Of a DNA stretch of 64,000 nucleotides, positions 1 through 13,733 are shown in pieces. A program made the position numbers and the translations under genes. The stretch is from Tetragonia tetragonoides (Eukaryota > Streptophyta > Magnoliopsida > Caryophyllales > Aizoaceae). The notes under the pieces were generated by a model. That model did not search any database, had not been told where the DNA came from, and saw only the letters and a program-made list of their open reading frames with translations. The stretch spans positions 38,585,691 to 38,649,690 of the forward strand of contig CM076148.1 in assembly GCA_038025085.1 (NCBI GenBank), read 5' to 3'. Position 1 is the stretch's first letter. Each line of letters starts with the position of its first letter.

Positions 1-315
1 ATGTGGTACTAAAATAAGGCCTTCGGGAACCCAAAAAACATTGACTATAACCTTCGTTTTCGGCTTCCCGGGACCTGAGTATCATTTTTGTCAAAACTTC
101 TCCGAGGGGTTTATCATGACCCTAGAGGAACCTCGGTGCCCGAAGAGGGTCTCCGTATCCCCGAACTTCGATGTCACCCATGCCTTTGGTATTCTGACTT
201 TTACACCATTGTTCCATAAAAACGCCCTTCTGAATCTATCAAGGACCAGTAAAGCAACCCCAGGGGTCTCCCACGTCCTCTAGGGGTATTCAGTGCGATG
301 TGGTGCGAAAATATC
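1..315. repeat. Single diverged monomer of the ~315-bp satellite
   Basis: This stretch shares the landmark strings of the large array at 43.54-46.85 kb, in the same order: a TTCGTTTTCGGCTTCCCGGG-like block, a CATGACCCTAGAGGAACCTC block, a GAACTTCGATGTCACCCATG block, and GTGCGATGTGGTGCGAAAAT near 294-313. It is more diverged than the array copies and is cut by the window edge, so the array may continue to the left. The open frame inside it is a by-product of the monomer and I do not call it a gene. Confidence 0.85.
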
Positions 316-351
316 CAGTTTTGCTATTAATATACTCTTATTATTCTAATT

Positions 352-354
352 GGC

Positions 355-402
<48 letters not shown>

Positions 403-605
403 GTTAAGAAAACAATCAACAATTTAAAATTTCCAGTTTGTCCCAATTTTCTCCAGTTTCTCCCAATTTCTCTCAATTTGACCCAGTTTCTCCCAGTTTT
501 CCCAGTTATCAGTTAGACTTTCCAGTTTTCACCAGTTTTGCTCAATTTTGTCCAATTTTTCTTAGTTATCAGTTTCAGTTTCCAGTTGAAAAGAACGAGC
601 CCTAA
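352..605. repeat. ATT microsatellite plus CAGTTT-rich dispersed element
   Basis: A (TTA)n tract at about 352-402 is followed by degenerate copies of CCAGTTTCTCCCA, ending in CAGTTGAAAAGAACGAGCCC near 581-602. The same arrangement (ATT tract, then CAGTTT-rich stretch, then the same terminal string) occurs at 33140-33690. This is a dispersed repeat family. The terminal string resembles one end of the MITE-like elements elsewhere in the window. Confidence 0.75.
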
Positions 606-803
606 GAAGGGATTTGCTTATGGCTTGTGACAAAACATGATTTGGCTATGAAAACTGGCTAGTAAGAAAGGGTAACACAAGCAAATAGTACCACCAAATT
701 TGTAACACCAGCCAAAAAGTGAAAGTCTTTACCCTTTTGCTTACTGGTGATTATTATTGGTCTTGTAAAAGATAAACAACCACCACTCTCCTCTTCTTCA
801 CTC

Positions 804-834
<31 letters not shown>

Positions 835-946
835 TCTCCCTCTCCTTTTCTCTCTGTGGCTGCAGCTACACTACAGATCTCCAAGCTCAGTACCCAAAAA
901 GCTCACAAGACACAAGGAAAAACCCAATAAAGTCCTTCCTCCTCCT

Positions 947-994
<48 letters not shown>

Positions 995-1352
995 CGTACC
1001 ATAACTTGGATTCTGATTGTGTGAACCATACATTTCTCTCTCTGAACTCTTTCAACCTCTTCTTCCCCACATTTCCCCCTCAACACACTACCAAAAAATA
1101 AAAAAATAAAAAAGGGAAGAAATGAGGGTGCTAGCTAAGTCCAAATTCACCCACTGTCAAACACTGATCCAAACTCATATTTCCTTGAAAATTAGGGAAA
1201 GTAAGAGCAGATAATTCTTAAAACAAATACCTAAGTAAAAAAAGAAACAAAATTTAAGAACCCCACTAGTAAATTTCTTCTGGGTTTCTGTTTACTTCCC
1301 ATTTTCTGCCCTCTTTGCTTCAGCATTGTAGTGGAAGAAGTATAGAGAGAGG
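606..1352 (+). promoter_or_regulatory. Upstream region / probable 5' UTR of the DHHC gene with CT tracts
   Basis: There is no convincing coding exon here. Two pyrimidine microsatellites stand out: (CT)n at about 803-830 and (TC)20 at 951-990. CT-rich tracts are common in plant core promoters and 5' leaders, and these lie 360-550 bp before the inferred start codon at 1353. The transcription start cannot be placed from sequence alone. Confidence 0.4.
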
Positions 1353-4300
1353 ATGAGAAAGCATGGTTGGCAGCTTCCTTACCACCCACTTCAGGTACCC
1401 TTCATCTCTTATGGTTTTTTTGGGGGAATTCTCTCTATGAAATGATAATGGTGAATATTTTTTTTTGTTTTTCTTTTGCAGGTGGTTGCTGTATCTGTGT
1501 TTCTGGCATTGGGGTTTGCTTTTTATGTCTTCTTTGCACCATTTGTTGGGAAGAAGCTCTACCAGTATATTATAATGGGGCTGTACACCCCTCTTGTGAG
1601 TTTCTTCTCAACTGAAATTACATAAGTTTATATATTAGTTCATTAAATGCTTAAATTTGAACCTTATGTGGTCTTGAAAAGTTGAGATCTGGGTTTTATT
1701 CATTTAGTTACTTGCAATTGTTGTTGCTTGGGTGCTTGTGATTCCAATCATTTCCCCCCCAAATGGGTCACTTTCCTTTTCTGGGTTTGTTTGAAAAATG
1801 TCTTTTTCCCTTTGTCACCACACATTTTTTTTGAGAGCACAAGTATCACTTTTTCTTGATAAGGGCCAATGGGTGTTTGTCTTGTAGTAAATTTCTCAAA
1901 TTAGTTTTGAAGTGACTATAAGTCTGATGTTTAAACTTCCATTTTGTTGAGCGATTGGTAATTAAAACCCCTGTTTGTCTGAAAGCATCAGATTTGATAT
2001 CTATATGGCTTTCGAGTTGTCTCGTGTCAAATTGTTCTTAATGTGCTCAATGGACTTAAAAAATAGGATAATTGAAGTGGATTGTGTTTTGCAATGCCTA
2101 AGGGGAAATTGTCCAGGCATTCTAATTTCTTAACCTTGCTGATTAGCTGTTTGGGCGGATGAAGTCAACTTCCACCTTATCTTTATTTAGCCCCTGCTGT
2201 TTCCTAGTCAGTCTAATTTTTTCCAACACTGGCTTGCTAACAAGTTGATTCTCTACACCTAGCTAAGTTGGTTTGGTTTTTATCTAGAAACTCGTATTAT
2301 GTTCCCTTTGTACACTCAATTTTGAAGTTCAGTTGCTTCAGTTCAGAATCTGCTACCTGCTAAAATGCCCTCTAAATTGGAGTACAGATATGTCTCTTCC
2401 TTGACTCCCTGTATTTAGTCCTAATGTCCTTACATGATCCATGACTATGGGGCTATAATGATTTCCCGAGGATGTTTCGCTTTCTTGGTTCCTTAATTCA
2501 AAATTTTTGGAATAGCACTGAAGATATAAATCCTGAGAGGTGGTTAAATCCCTGGTTACTTTTCATTGCACCTCAAGTACCCTGTTGGATGCTTTAACAC
2601 TCTGAAAGGGTATGGAGGCTATGGCCACATGACACTTCTCTTGAGATCACATTCTTGCCAAGTTTTCAGAAAATGGTCAAATCAACACTTTGACATGTAC
2701 GAGTTTCGGATAGCTGTAGCAAAGTCTGAGTAACAAGGGTTAAATTCAAATTTCTTAAATTTCTGATGTATCATTTCTTGGTTTTATCTGATGCTTGGAT
2801 AATTTCTGTCAGGGGGGTGGTTGTGTACTGAGTTCTCGTCTCCTTACCTGGATCATGTCATCCTTCTCAATGTTGCTTTTCATGATTTTTTGTATTTGTG
2901 TCAAGGGATGGGAACCATTTATATTTATTACAATATAATCGGATGTCTGGTGTTTGAGGGAAAAGGTTGTTAATACTTTTTTTTTTGCTTGGCAAAAGGT
3001 TGTTAATACTTGATTTGTCCAATTTCCCTCAAACAAAATGATTTTGATACATGTCATTGGAGTTATTATTATATGTAAATTTGGTTCTAATACTTGACTA
3101 AGAGGCAAACATGAGATACCAAGTCATGTAGTTCTTGATTTGCTCCTGGTGCTTTTCCTGTTTTGAACTATCAAAGTAGGATACTGATAGCACTAACCTT
3201 CTCTGCAGATTGTGTCTGTCTTTGGCCTATATATCTGGTGTGCAGCAGCTGACCCAGCAGACCCAGGAGTTTTCAGGTCTAAAAAATACCTTACAACTTT
3301 ATATAAAGGACTACATGCCAAATCGAAGGACTCTAAGCTAGGTGAAGAATCTACTTCATCAAAGCAACATGTGCATGCTGGAGGAAAGGGTGACAAATCT
3401 GTTGATGGGGATTTGAAGAGCACAGACGCTAATGTGCAAGATTTTGAAACTGAACATGAACAAAGAGCTAAATCAGCACATTGGTCATCTTGCGTTCTGG
3501 GAGTATTGTTCTTCCCATGTACTTTCCTCTGCAATTGCATGAGTCCATCCGAAGAATCTTCTGAGCGACAAACAAGTGAAGATGGCATGTTCTACTGCAA
3601 TTTGTGCGAAGTTGAGGTATAGTTGAGCACTTTAATTCAATTGTAGTTTCCCCATTTATGCAATGTTAGGAAAATGATGTGCAACATCTTAAAATGCCGA
3701 TGCCTGTACTTTCCTGTAATGAAACATATTTATTGGCATTTCTGTCATTCGTCAGATACAAGTATTGCATTGCCTTAATGTATTCCCCTTTGATTCTCAG
3801 TAATCATGTGTGATTCTGTTGATATCTCTGATGTAGGTTTTTAAGTACAGCAAACACTGCAGAGTTTGTGATAAATGTGTTGACAGTTTTGATCATCACT
3901 GCCGGGTATTTGAAACATCTTACATCTCTAATACTATTAGTGCTTTCACTTTGCATTGTCATGACATGTCCTGTCTGCTTTTACTTTTCGGACACAGTGG
4001 CTCAATAACTGTATAGGCAAAAGGAACTACCGGCAGTTTTTCACCCTCATGGTTGTAGCAATTATACTGGTAAGTAAATGCATCCATCATTTTGAATATA
4101 AATTATGAAGTGTATATGACTAATCAACTGGGTATTTGACCAATCTACTGCTGTAATTATAAGAACATAGTCTCTTGGGGCCTATCATTTCTCTTCAATG
4201 AGTGATTCCTGAGAACCTGTGAATCTCGAGTGTGTTAATTTGTTAGATTATATGCTTATCTCATGTTTACACTTTATAATGTTTGAATTAGCAAAACGGC

Positions 4301-6622
4301 CTCTATAGTAATCCTAAAGATTAGGGTCCAATAAATCACTCACCAGAAGCAGTTTCTATTGCTCAACCTACTCATAAAGTCATAATCCAGGACCCTGTGG
4401 CCACCTATCCATCACAAAGCCTGAACCTGTTCAACAGCTAGCATGTTATTCTTGTCATCCTTAGATAATTATTGACAGGTGTATGCGTGGCTTGTGCATT
4501 TTGGGCTTTGAGCTTGCAGCTTATTCTTCAATGGTCTACTGGGATCCTTGTCTTGATTTGTTCTTTTCTTGAGCACAAAAGATTCAGTGTAGAGATCACC
4601 GCAAAGCTGGGAAGCAGTTTCTCTATGGTGCCATTTTTGATAGTCGTGGTCAGTGCCCCATTCTATCTGCTTTCAAATCTTTTCTTTTCTGTGCATTATT
4701 GTCCTTGGCTATTGTTCCCATTCTTTTGCCTAGCTATTAAAGGTCTTACAGGACTAGATGATGCTGATCCTCTTCCTTGTGTTATGCTTATGTCACTGCA
4801 GTCTGTTTGCACCATTTTGGCAATGCTAGCAACTCTACCACTGGCTCAACTTTTCTTCTTCCACATTCTTCTCATAAAGAAGGTGAGTCTGCAAGCTGAT
4901 TACTAATACAAGAGCTTCCTCAGTCGCTTGAGGCTTATATTATGTATAACACATTGTCTAACATGTCAGGATCTTGATCACGTCTTTTAGTGCAACTTTT
5001 ACAATGATTTTTTTTTTCCTGATCAGGAGTATTATTGTTTAATTTGTTGTTTTCCAGGGAATTAGCACTTATGACTACATTGTAGCTCTGAGAGAGCAGG
5101 AGCAACAAGAAGCTGGAGGTGGGCAGAGCCCCCAGATGTCTCAAGTTAGCTCTCTTACTGGGCTAAGCAGTGCTAGTTCTTTTAACACTTTCCGACGCGG
5201 TGCATGGTGCACCCCTCCACGGTTGTTTGTTGAGGATCAGGTAATGTTCCATAAACCATTTGTTTAGTGGGATCATAAGCTTCAAAACTCACAATTTGCA
5301 GTAATTTGTGAGTGACATGGGGAACTGAGGGAGTATACTAGGAGTATTTGTAGCTCCTGATTTAAAGAAACTACTTATTGGACTGGGTCTCTGTTTCCTA
5401 TATGAATCAGAGATAAATTATATTCTAATTTTAAAAACTTGACATGTCTGTTGTTAAAGGAAGTTCCAATCCCAAACCAGTCATTGGACAAAACATTTAA
5501 TCAGAATAATTGAATATGACTGCTCCAATAGGCATATCACCTATCCACTTGTGAGCAGAAGTATTAGCAATGAAGTTATTTGTTTTGTTTCAAATTTATT
5601 ATTTATTATTTTCTGGGCTCGGAACATTATAGTATAACCTTTTCTTTTCTTAATTGGCAATCTAGAAATGTTGCCCCATGGAACAAACATGTACCCACCA
5701 TCTGCTTCTCTGCTACTAGTTTTCTTATTTGTGGTACAGGTACTAGAACTCTAGTGAAATGTAAGAGTAAATAGCCATACAGATAATGTTCCGTTATGTA
5801 GGACATTAGGTTTTATGCTAATGTTTGCATGGTGTGCCATATTTCCAGTATGATGTAGTCCCAGACACTGGATCAGTAAGCTCCTATGGTAAAAAGACAG
5901 CTGTGGAGGAGCCAATCAAGAAAAAGAACACTGCAGTAAAAATCAGTCCATGGACATTAGCACGTTTAAATGCAGAAGAAGTTTCAAGGGTTGCTGCAGA
6001 GGCAAGGAAGAAGTCCAAGATATTGCAGCCTGTGGTAAGACGGGAAGGCCCACTTAACCTAGAAAGGGACAGCAGTTTTGGGAGCAGTGGTCGAAGAATG
6101 GTCGCAAGGCTCGATAACGGTAGAAGAAGAACTAGTAAACGAGTCAGATTGCCCATGGATATGCCTCTACCATTGGTGAACGCTTCAGCCAAAGCAGCTA
6201 AACCATCCAGCAGCAGCTTGGCTCCTCTTCAGCTGGAAGCAAGGAGTGCCTTCAGGACTAGCCTAGCCATGTCAAGCTCCGCGAACATGGTTGGCTCATC
6301 CCCTGAGAGTAGCTTGGAGTCGCCAGATGTCCACCCCTTCCGCCTATCTTCTTCTGGAGCTGAAGAGTCTAGACGGCTTACTGGGTTGTCTGTCGTTGGT
6401 GGAGCTGCTCTCCCAGGGATCCCAAGGTCAAGATCAACCAGTGATGGGTATGAAGGGTATGAAGCTTCTGGTGGAGAAGATAGTGACCAGGTGCCTTCGA
6501 GGCCTGTGGACAGGCCGGTGAACTGGAGCAGTCTACTTTTTGGCTCAAATCCAGATGGAGGGATTCGCAGTCTCAAGGCATCATCGTCAACATTTAGCCA
6601 GGGCAACCTTAGAAAGTTCTGA
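1353..6622 (+). CDS. DHHC-type protein S-acyltransferase (PAT22-like), 9 exons
   Basis: Predicted palmitoyltransferase that attaches acyl groups to cysteines of target proteins at endomembranes. Exons: 1353-1394, 1482-1595, 3209-3616, 3837-3905, 3998-4069, 4520-4648, 4802-4882, 5058-5240, 5849-6622. All introns are GT-AG, every exon is a multiple of 3, and together they encode 623 aa. Two N-terminal membrane spans occupy about residues 13-35 and 47-66. The zinc-finger cysteine-rich domain holds HCRVCDKCVDSFDHHC with DHHC at residues 207-210, followed by WLNNCIG. Two more spans follow at about 228-250 and 275-300. The long hydrophilic Ser-rich tail carries ISPWTLARLNAEEV, typical of the plant PAT19-22 group. 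The start is the ATG giving MRKHGWQLPYHPLQ, the N-terminus I remember for Arabidopsis At1g69420. Nothing is missing. The target proteins are unknown. Confidence 0.93.
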
Positions 6623-9600
6623 AGAATTGTGATTAATTAGTGGAAATGTTGATTTATTGTAGGTTTGGTAAGTGAATATATTCAAGTGCTTGCAACTTCT
6701 GCCGTACATTCTGAGTATGGTTGATGAATGGAGGTGAAGCTAGATGAACATGCATGGGAACACCAGGCAGCTGATGCACATATTCCTGAATTTTAGAACT
6801 TTTGCAGGATCTAGCCTCTCCCATGATCAAAAGCTATTTAGCAATGGTTCTGAAATCTGAACAAACGGCATTTTGCTTGCTGCACAGCATATACAATGAG
6901 TCAATGACATACCTGTGTAGAATTTTGGTAGGAATGCCTAGATTTTTTTTAATTATTTTTGGTCTTTTTCCTATTTTGAGGCGGAACTTCTCAGATTTGT
7001 GTATGCAGCCTTGAACATATCAAGATAACATAAATTGATTTATCTCATAATCTTTTCTTCAATCTTACTGCTGTTTTTTCATTTTTGATGGTTAAGATTC
7101 TGTTCACTGCAGCCACTGCAGGTGCAAACATACATTGGGCTTTGCTTGAGCTACAATAAATGCACTAACATCAAGAAAAGAGTGATCTGACAGAGGAATG
7201 ATTTTCTCATATAGGTTCATTTTAGAAAGTAATACCCAATTTAGATTGGGTTACAAAGTAATTCCGAGGTGGGTGTCCACGTAGGAATGGACAAAAACAA
7301 GCCTTGTAAAACAGTAATAGGGAACATTAATCTGAAGTGAAGTATCCTTAGCACAGTACATTAATCTGCATTTTCGGTAGAGGCTCAGTTAAATTAGCCA
7401 GAGTATTTATGCATGGAACTACAGAATGGATGAGTTAAATTCAGCAACCTTTTATCCTAAGTTCTTAAGACGCCCCCTCTCGGAAAAAAAGCAGAAAAAG
7501 AGACCAAGATAATTACACAAGTTTCTAAATAATTTACAGAAAGAGTCCAAACAAACTAAATTCTTCATTTTCACCTTTTACATCGGCAGTGCGCCAGAGC
7601 TACGATGAGACCACTGAAGCCTGCTGCTCAAAACCTGAACCTTGAATGACTTGACTACAAATGAACAGTAGATCTGAAGCCAGTCGAGTGTCCGAGAAGA
7701 ACCTTTTTTAGCTAACAGAGACTCTACAAAGGAGACTTAAATCTTTACACCAACACCAGATTGCCATCCTTTGCTTGACGAGTACGAGAGACGTACACTG
7801 CATTGCACTCGAGTCAGAAATAAACAGATAGAGATAATATGCAAATGCATGCTGATTGCTGATATTAAAATTCTGCCCACTACAATCAGATAAAGACATT
7901 CCCTTGATCTGAATTTCAGGAAAATGAACAGATGTAAGTTCTAATTTCCAAATTACATACCAGGTAAGAATTCAGTGGCAAATCAAATGGAAAATACTCT
8001 CAAAAGAATTGCAAACCACCAAAATAAAATCTGGAAAAGCAAACATGCATGAAAAAGGTAAGCTAGAATTAGATACAAGAAACACTGTGGGGAAGAAAAC
8101 TTCCATTACATAGTTTTCTAGCGAGTCGGTTTTAGAGAGAAAGCATTGGATGAGTCTTGACTCTTGATATATTGTCCTAAGTAGAGTTCAACATCAGTTA
8201 AAACAACTCCCAGTGTACATCCGTCCAGTAGCAGAGTCTTGAGAGGTCAAGATGTATGCAACCATTGCCTTTGACTAGCTGAGATTAGTAGAGACGTTTC
8301 CAGTAGGTGCACGCTGGAATTACATTCAAAGAAGGGGAATACTCAAGGAGAATCTGAAGTTGTATTAGTAGAAGTACAAAAGAAGGGCGGCATTCAACTG
8401 TAAAGGTCAACTCTTGTAGCTGAGCTGTACTGGGGCTTATTCTATTGGTTGACATATACCCTATATACTCCCCTTCTACTGGAGAAGTTATTAAATGATC
8501 CAGCACCTATGAAACATTGCGGAGACCATTTAGAGAAAGTGGTAACCACCTTTCTATTTCTTACATCAAATTTTCAAAGGAAACTGCAAACTTGTAACAA
8601 CAAAGACAGATGGGAAGCTGCTCCATCACACATAATCACAAGGTTAAGCGTGTCAGCCTTCCATAGTTCAGAGTTGAGGCAAGGCAAGCCTTCAAAGAGT
8701 ACACAGGCAGCTGCAACTGTAAAGCTTCTCATCTCCAAAATTATGTTTCAGATGCCACCAAATATGTAGCGAATTTTCGTGTCAAGGACACATCATGAAT
8801 TCCTAATAAAGGGTAGAGCTTGGTCATTTATCCAGTCTAACAAAGTGCACCAAGAGGGAAATTAACCAAAATCAGGTCACAAGAAACAAAAAATCACCTC
8901 TGCAAACAAGCTCCTAAATGCTAGTTATTATCCGAGCAGACTCAGACAAGGGTGCATATATCATCAATTGCTACTTCCTTGTCAAGGGTTAGAATTAACT
9001 ACTTATGTCTCCAATCTCTTGCCAACAGAAAATGAGATGTTCCTGGAACAGTCAATGCTACTTGGATTTTTCACTCCCGAAAACATAGTTGTCGCCCATA
9101 TTTCAGATACTGCTGCAGAAACCCTCCAGTTCCTAAAGTCATGTCCTTCCATTTTTGCAATGTCTGCTTATGTCAAAATCCAGTATCACGGAAGAGTTTG
9201 CTCTACCTGGTCATTGGTCGATATTTAAGTTCTCCTCTGGCTTCTGCATATTGCAATAATACCTCAAAGCTCTTATGCTACAGCAGGAGCCTCATGGCTA
9301 GAGCCAAGACCCCCTTAAGTTAAGAACTGTAAATCTGTAATTCTCCACCGTAGTTCCAATCTGTGAACCTGAACTTAGTAATCATGATCCTGGTCTGAAT
9401 TCACCTTGAGTTTGTTGCTTTTGAAAATACACTTAGAAGAATAAGAAACCAGATATAACTGCACCATATGGCTAGGAACGGGGAAAGGCAAAAGACAGAA
9501 CTTAAAGCACGCAAAGGAATGATCTAAAGTAGTCCTCTCCATTGAATGATTCTAAAGCTATGCATGAACCTAAAACCTTGGGACCAAATACATGTGAAGT

Positions 9601-10807
9601 ATGGTAAACAGTGTCTCCCCCCCCCCCCAAACCCAAATAAACAAGGTAAAAGCTTTTCATTATATTTTTGGTGAGAAAAGGCAAGAGCTTATCATTTAGG
9701 TGCGTGCAGAATGTATTGGGAACTTGCTAATTTAGCACTTGGAGTCTCCACAAACTTGTATCACCTAAGCCATGTCTTTGCCAACAGGACTAATCCGTCA
9801 CAAGAGTGTGTTCTAGTAATGTAAAGAGAAATATACAAAACAACTTTGGTTTGAATAATATTGATTTCGAAGACTTTATCAAAACCAAAATTATTAAGTC
9901 CATGATTTTGGATCTCCAATTTGCTTAAGATATTCGTATCTTATTTCTCAATTATGCATTCAAAAGAATGGAAATCTACTGTCAATTCTGCAGGTTAAAT
10001 GTATAAAGCACAATATTTTGTTTGGAATTTTATTGACAAAAAGAGAAGAAAGCGATAACATGAAAACCTGGTATTAGCACCCCCAAAACAATAGAGAAGG
10101 TAAGTTAGCTATCAAGAATACAAGGGATAGAGAAAATAAAGAGGGGCGCCTTCCTTGTTGCTATACATTGGTGTAAGATCTTTGCATTAGTAAAAACAGA
10201 AACCAACAAGAATCCCTTCTCCTAGAACACTACCACAGTATAAGTCCTATAGCATGCATCAAGTTCTTCTAATTTATGCTCTCTTTTGCCAGGAGATCCA
10301 GTAGACCAAGATGGTGAATCGAGTCATAATGGAAAACATCAACCTGTTACAATTTATTGTCCATTGACAATTCTTGAATAATTAGGCACCTTATGTACCA
10401 TTCTACTTATGAAATCTTACTTCATCAAATAAAAGACATGTCTGATCCACACAAGACTGCTAAACTAAAGCTACTAAATTGGTCAAAATTGAGAATAAAC
10501 AAAAAAGCACTTTGCCGTATCAACACCAGCTGCTAGTGCAAAATCCATTATAGATACCAATATACCATTCAAACCAAATCATCAAAAGGAAATCAGTATC
10601 TCATCTATGCAGAGTCAATAAACAATAGCTCTTAGCAAACAGTTGACATCTACACGCATCAAATGAAAAAATCATTCCCTTATTTCATTACCTACATTCA
10701 TACCATTTCCCCAATGCATATAACATAAGCTTATGTAAAATAAGCAAAAGGATAAAAGGGTAAACAAAAGACTAGAATGGAAATCTCACTGACCTGTATC
10801 CTCATAT
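6623..10807. other. 3' UTR and intergenic space, no gene seen
   Basis: The first few hundred bases are probably the 3' UTR of the DHHC gene. The last part may be transcribed 3' sequence of the reverse-strand gene ending at 10808: a CAG|GTCAGT donor-like site lies just past its stop codon (about 10790), so a spliced 3' UTR is possible. Short open frames here show no family resemblance. A C homopolymer lies at about 9617-9628. Confidence 0.5.
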
Positions 10808-11863
10808 TTATTGGACATAACAGACAACATGAGGGACCTTCTGATCATCAAAGGGTAAGTGTACATACTCAGCAGCAAACTCATCAGCTATCTCCCCAGC
10901 CAGTTCACCATGTAAAGCCTTACAATACATATACAACACGGTACTCGCCGCTATACTATGGAGCATAATCACTGTCAAAATAGCACAAGTAGCCACAGTT
11001 CTCACAATGAATGCCCAAGTCCTCCAACCTTCCCTAACCGAACTCGAATCATGGTCACCCGAAACCATACTAATCCATAACAGAACAACCCCAAAGAACC
11101 CAAAAAACATGATCAAAGATAAAGCCACCCATCTCATCCCTCTCATCAAACCCTTGCTTCTAATCATAGGTATAAACCCCCATTTAGATTCAACCACAAC
11201 AATCACACTCACCAAGTACCAGCTCACATTGAAATAAACCAAAACCAACCCTAATAAAACTGCCCAAATTAACGAAACCCCAATACAGAAAGGCGAATTA
11301 TAAGAAAAATCCCCCACAATTAGCTCAAAACCCTTGATGCCCAGATAGCCAAACAGCCCAAAAAGTGAGAAAATGAAGAAAATAACAATCTGGGCAATGA
11401 TAAAAGTGACCAAAAGTGGGAGAAACGAGAAAAACAAAGACTTGATAGCTGAGATTAACTTGACGGGTCTTCCATAGAAGCCATGGAAAACAGAGTAAGT
11501 GATTGAACAGACAGCAGAGAGAGACAGGATGAGGATGAAGATAGAGAAGAGGAGAGAGAAAATGAGGGTTTTTTGGTGAGGGTTATGGTGAGAAAAGAAG
11601 GGTTTTGAATTTAAAGAAAATTGGTGATGGTGATTATAATGGAGGTTATGGAGGTTTAAGCGAAGGAGAGAAACTATGTGATTAGGTTCAGGGGAAGTGA
11701 AGGTATGAAGGAGAGTTGGGAAAACGGTGAGAGAGAAAGAGAGAGGTAGAAGAAAGAGAACTGAGAGAGCTAAGAAATGGCGTGAATGGGCGTTGATTAT
11801 TCGTTTTGATTCTGTAATCACTCCCCAGAAATCTACCATTGATTGAGTTGTGCTAATTGACAT
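10808..11863 (-). CDS. Six-span membrane protein of unknown function (At1g69430-like)
   Basis: Intronless frame of 351 aa. I chose the ATG at 11863 (protein begins MSISTTQSMVDFW). The frame stays open further upstream but has no better ATG. Hydrophobic segments lie at about residues 30-55, 98-125, 143-173, 191-223, 244-266 and 284-314. They are followed by a short acidic tail containing EIADEFAAEYVHLPFDDQ. A His-rich loop (about 73-93) separates spans 1 and 2. The family is plant-specific and uncharacterised. I recall Arabidopsis At1g69430 as similar, which fits its place between a PAT22-like gene and AGO7. Residues 219-241 (VIVVVESKWGFIPMIRSKGL) resemble the equivalent segment of the protein encoded at 13971-15050, so the two probably share a fold. 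No catalytic motif is visible. Confidence 0.85.
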   Translation of the reverse strand: MSISTTQSMVDFWGVITESKRIINAHSRHFLALSVLFLLPLSFSLTVFPTLLHTFTSPEPNHIVSLLRLNLHNLHYNHHHQFSLNSKPFFSHHNPHQKTLIFSLLFSIFILILSLSAVCSITYSVFHGFYGRPVKLISAIKSLFFSFLPLLVTFIIAQIVIFFIFSLFGLFGYLGIKGFELIVGDFSYNSPFCIGVSLIWAVLLGLVLVYFNVSWYLVSVIVVVESKWGFIPMIRSKGLMRGMRWVALSLIMFFGFFGVVLLWISMVSGDHDSSSVREGWRTWAFIVRTVATCAILTVIMLHSIAASTVLYMYCKALHGELAGEIADEFAAEYVHLPFDDQKVPHVVCYVQ

Positions 11864-13697
11864 GGTTGTTTGATGAAGAAACAGAATAAAACAGAGAGAG
11901 AGAGATGAAGATATGGAAGAGAATAGAGTTGAAGATGATGGAGATTGAGAGTTGAGACAATTTACAAGCCACAAGCAATTTGATAAGGATTTTTTTAGTG
12001 AAGGAAACAATGTGGATAAGGACAAGTGGTGTGGGGCACACAATTAGTAAGGTGGGTTGTACTTGACCAAGGTTAAGAATCAAGGCCTTTTCTGGGGATG
12101 AATATGAACCTGGATCATCCCCAGATTGAGATGGGTAGGATCATGAATTCATGATAGGGTCACAGGAGGAGAGGGAGGGAGGTGGGACAATTGGACTACA
12201 ATCCCCTTTCAAGGATGACAAGAGTAGGGAACTAATGGAGTAGAATATGGTAAAAGGTCATTAAGGTAATTTGAGTTATATTGTTATTAAAAGTTTTCGG
12301 AAAAGAGTCTTATAAGCCGATGGAGATGGGTATCGAAGTCGGTTTCTTTTTATAAGATCCTTAAAAACTTTACCAATTGAGCTAGTTGATATCTGCGTTG
12401 ATGTTGGTGATTGGCTATATGAATTGTTTTGTTGAAGAAAAATGTTTAATTGTCCATCTGCTCGCATTAGTTTAATTTTCCCTCCTTAGCTCAAATTCCA
12501 CAATTGAAGACATTCGTTTGAGCCATGACAGTTGTATTTGGTTTGCAGTTACAACGTGTTCTGGTTTTGACACCGACTTGTATGCTGGGTGGTGTATAGT
12601 TGGTCATTATTTTATTGAGTTTATGTTTGGTTGACTCGAATCTTCTCGCTTGAGGTGGTTGTCATTCATTTTAATTCGCCGTGATCACCAACCCTTAAAG
12701 TAGGGGCATATTTTAGCCTAATAGGATGGTGGGAGGGAGGGGGGGGGGGCAGAATTTGAACCGTTCCATTCAATATGCTACCATCTCCACCTTGATACAT
12801 TTCACACAACAAAAACATGATAAATTTAATTGGAGGGCCCAAGTCCCCTTTGATCTTCACTAAGATTCGTCACTACCTTAAAATCACATACATACCATCG
12901 CAATTGATCGCTTTTTTTCTTTTATTTTTTCCCTTACTTTAGCCACAACACTAATGCCTAGACCAACACCAATACCAACACTTGCTCCAATCAAAAATAA
13001 AATAAAATACCAACACTTGCATCGCACCCCCACCTCAAGTTACGTTGCATGGACATAGATACTCACACAGACATGACACGACATTCAAAAGAACAAAAGG
13101 GTCTATGTGTCATAACATGATGTCCGTGTACTGTCCGGATGTCAAATATGCAATATCGCACCTATCCGAAATATCTATACTTCATAATTGCACACTAGTC
13201 TAGTAGTCTTTAATCTTTATGTCTCATCTGAACCCAAGAAAGAAAACTCTTATTCTCTTATTGACCCATGCCTACTCTTGGAAAAACAAATCCATAAAAA
13301 CCAATTCAACCAAGCTCATATAGTCATATGGTTACCCAAATCAACGCCGTTAGCAAAGCCTCACCCATCATGTAATCAACATTTGGGAATCCTAATCCTT
13401 AGTCCCAAAAGAGCCGACACTTCACAGTTTCACACTCCCTCTTTAAACGGCAACAACACATTAAAGAATTTATACAAACACGTGCTGTGTTCTTTCTACT
13501 CTTTTGGGATTCTTTCATTTGTTTGATCTTATTAACTCTTTGGAATTCAATTCAACGTATTCATTCATTCATTTCTGCTACTTAAAAACAGTGAAAGTGT
13601 CATTGTTGTCCTCTGTTGAAAACCCTCACTTTCTACGTTTTGCACAGATCCTTTCCTTCCATCTTCCATTCCTCCAAGCTCCTCTCTCGTGGGAGCT

Positions 13698-13733
<36 letters not shown>

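Noticed and set aside
747..1086. Ser/Leu-rich and Arg/Glu-rich frames
   Set aside because: Translations of CT/GA microsatellites in the upstream region.
3193..3588. Antisense 131-codon frame
   Set aside because: Shadow of exon 3 of the DHHC gene.
12320..12392. tRNA gene
   Set aside because: A- and B-box-like strings are present, but no acceptor stem or anticodon loop could be assigned; scored as SINE-like. The same applies at 17155-17230 and 60215-60300.
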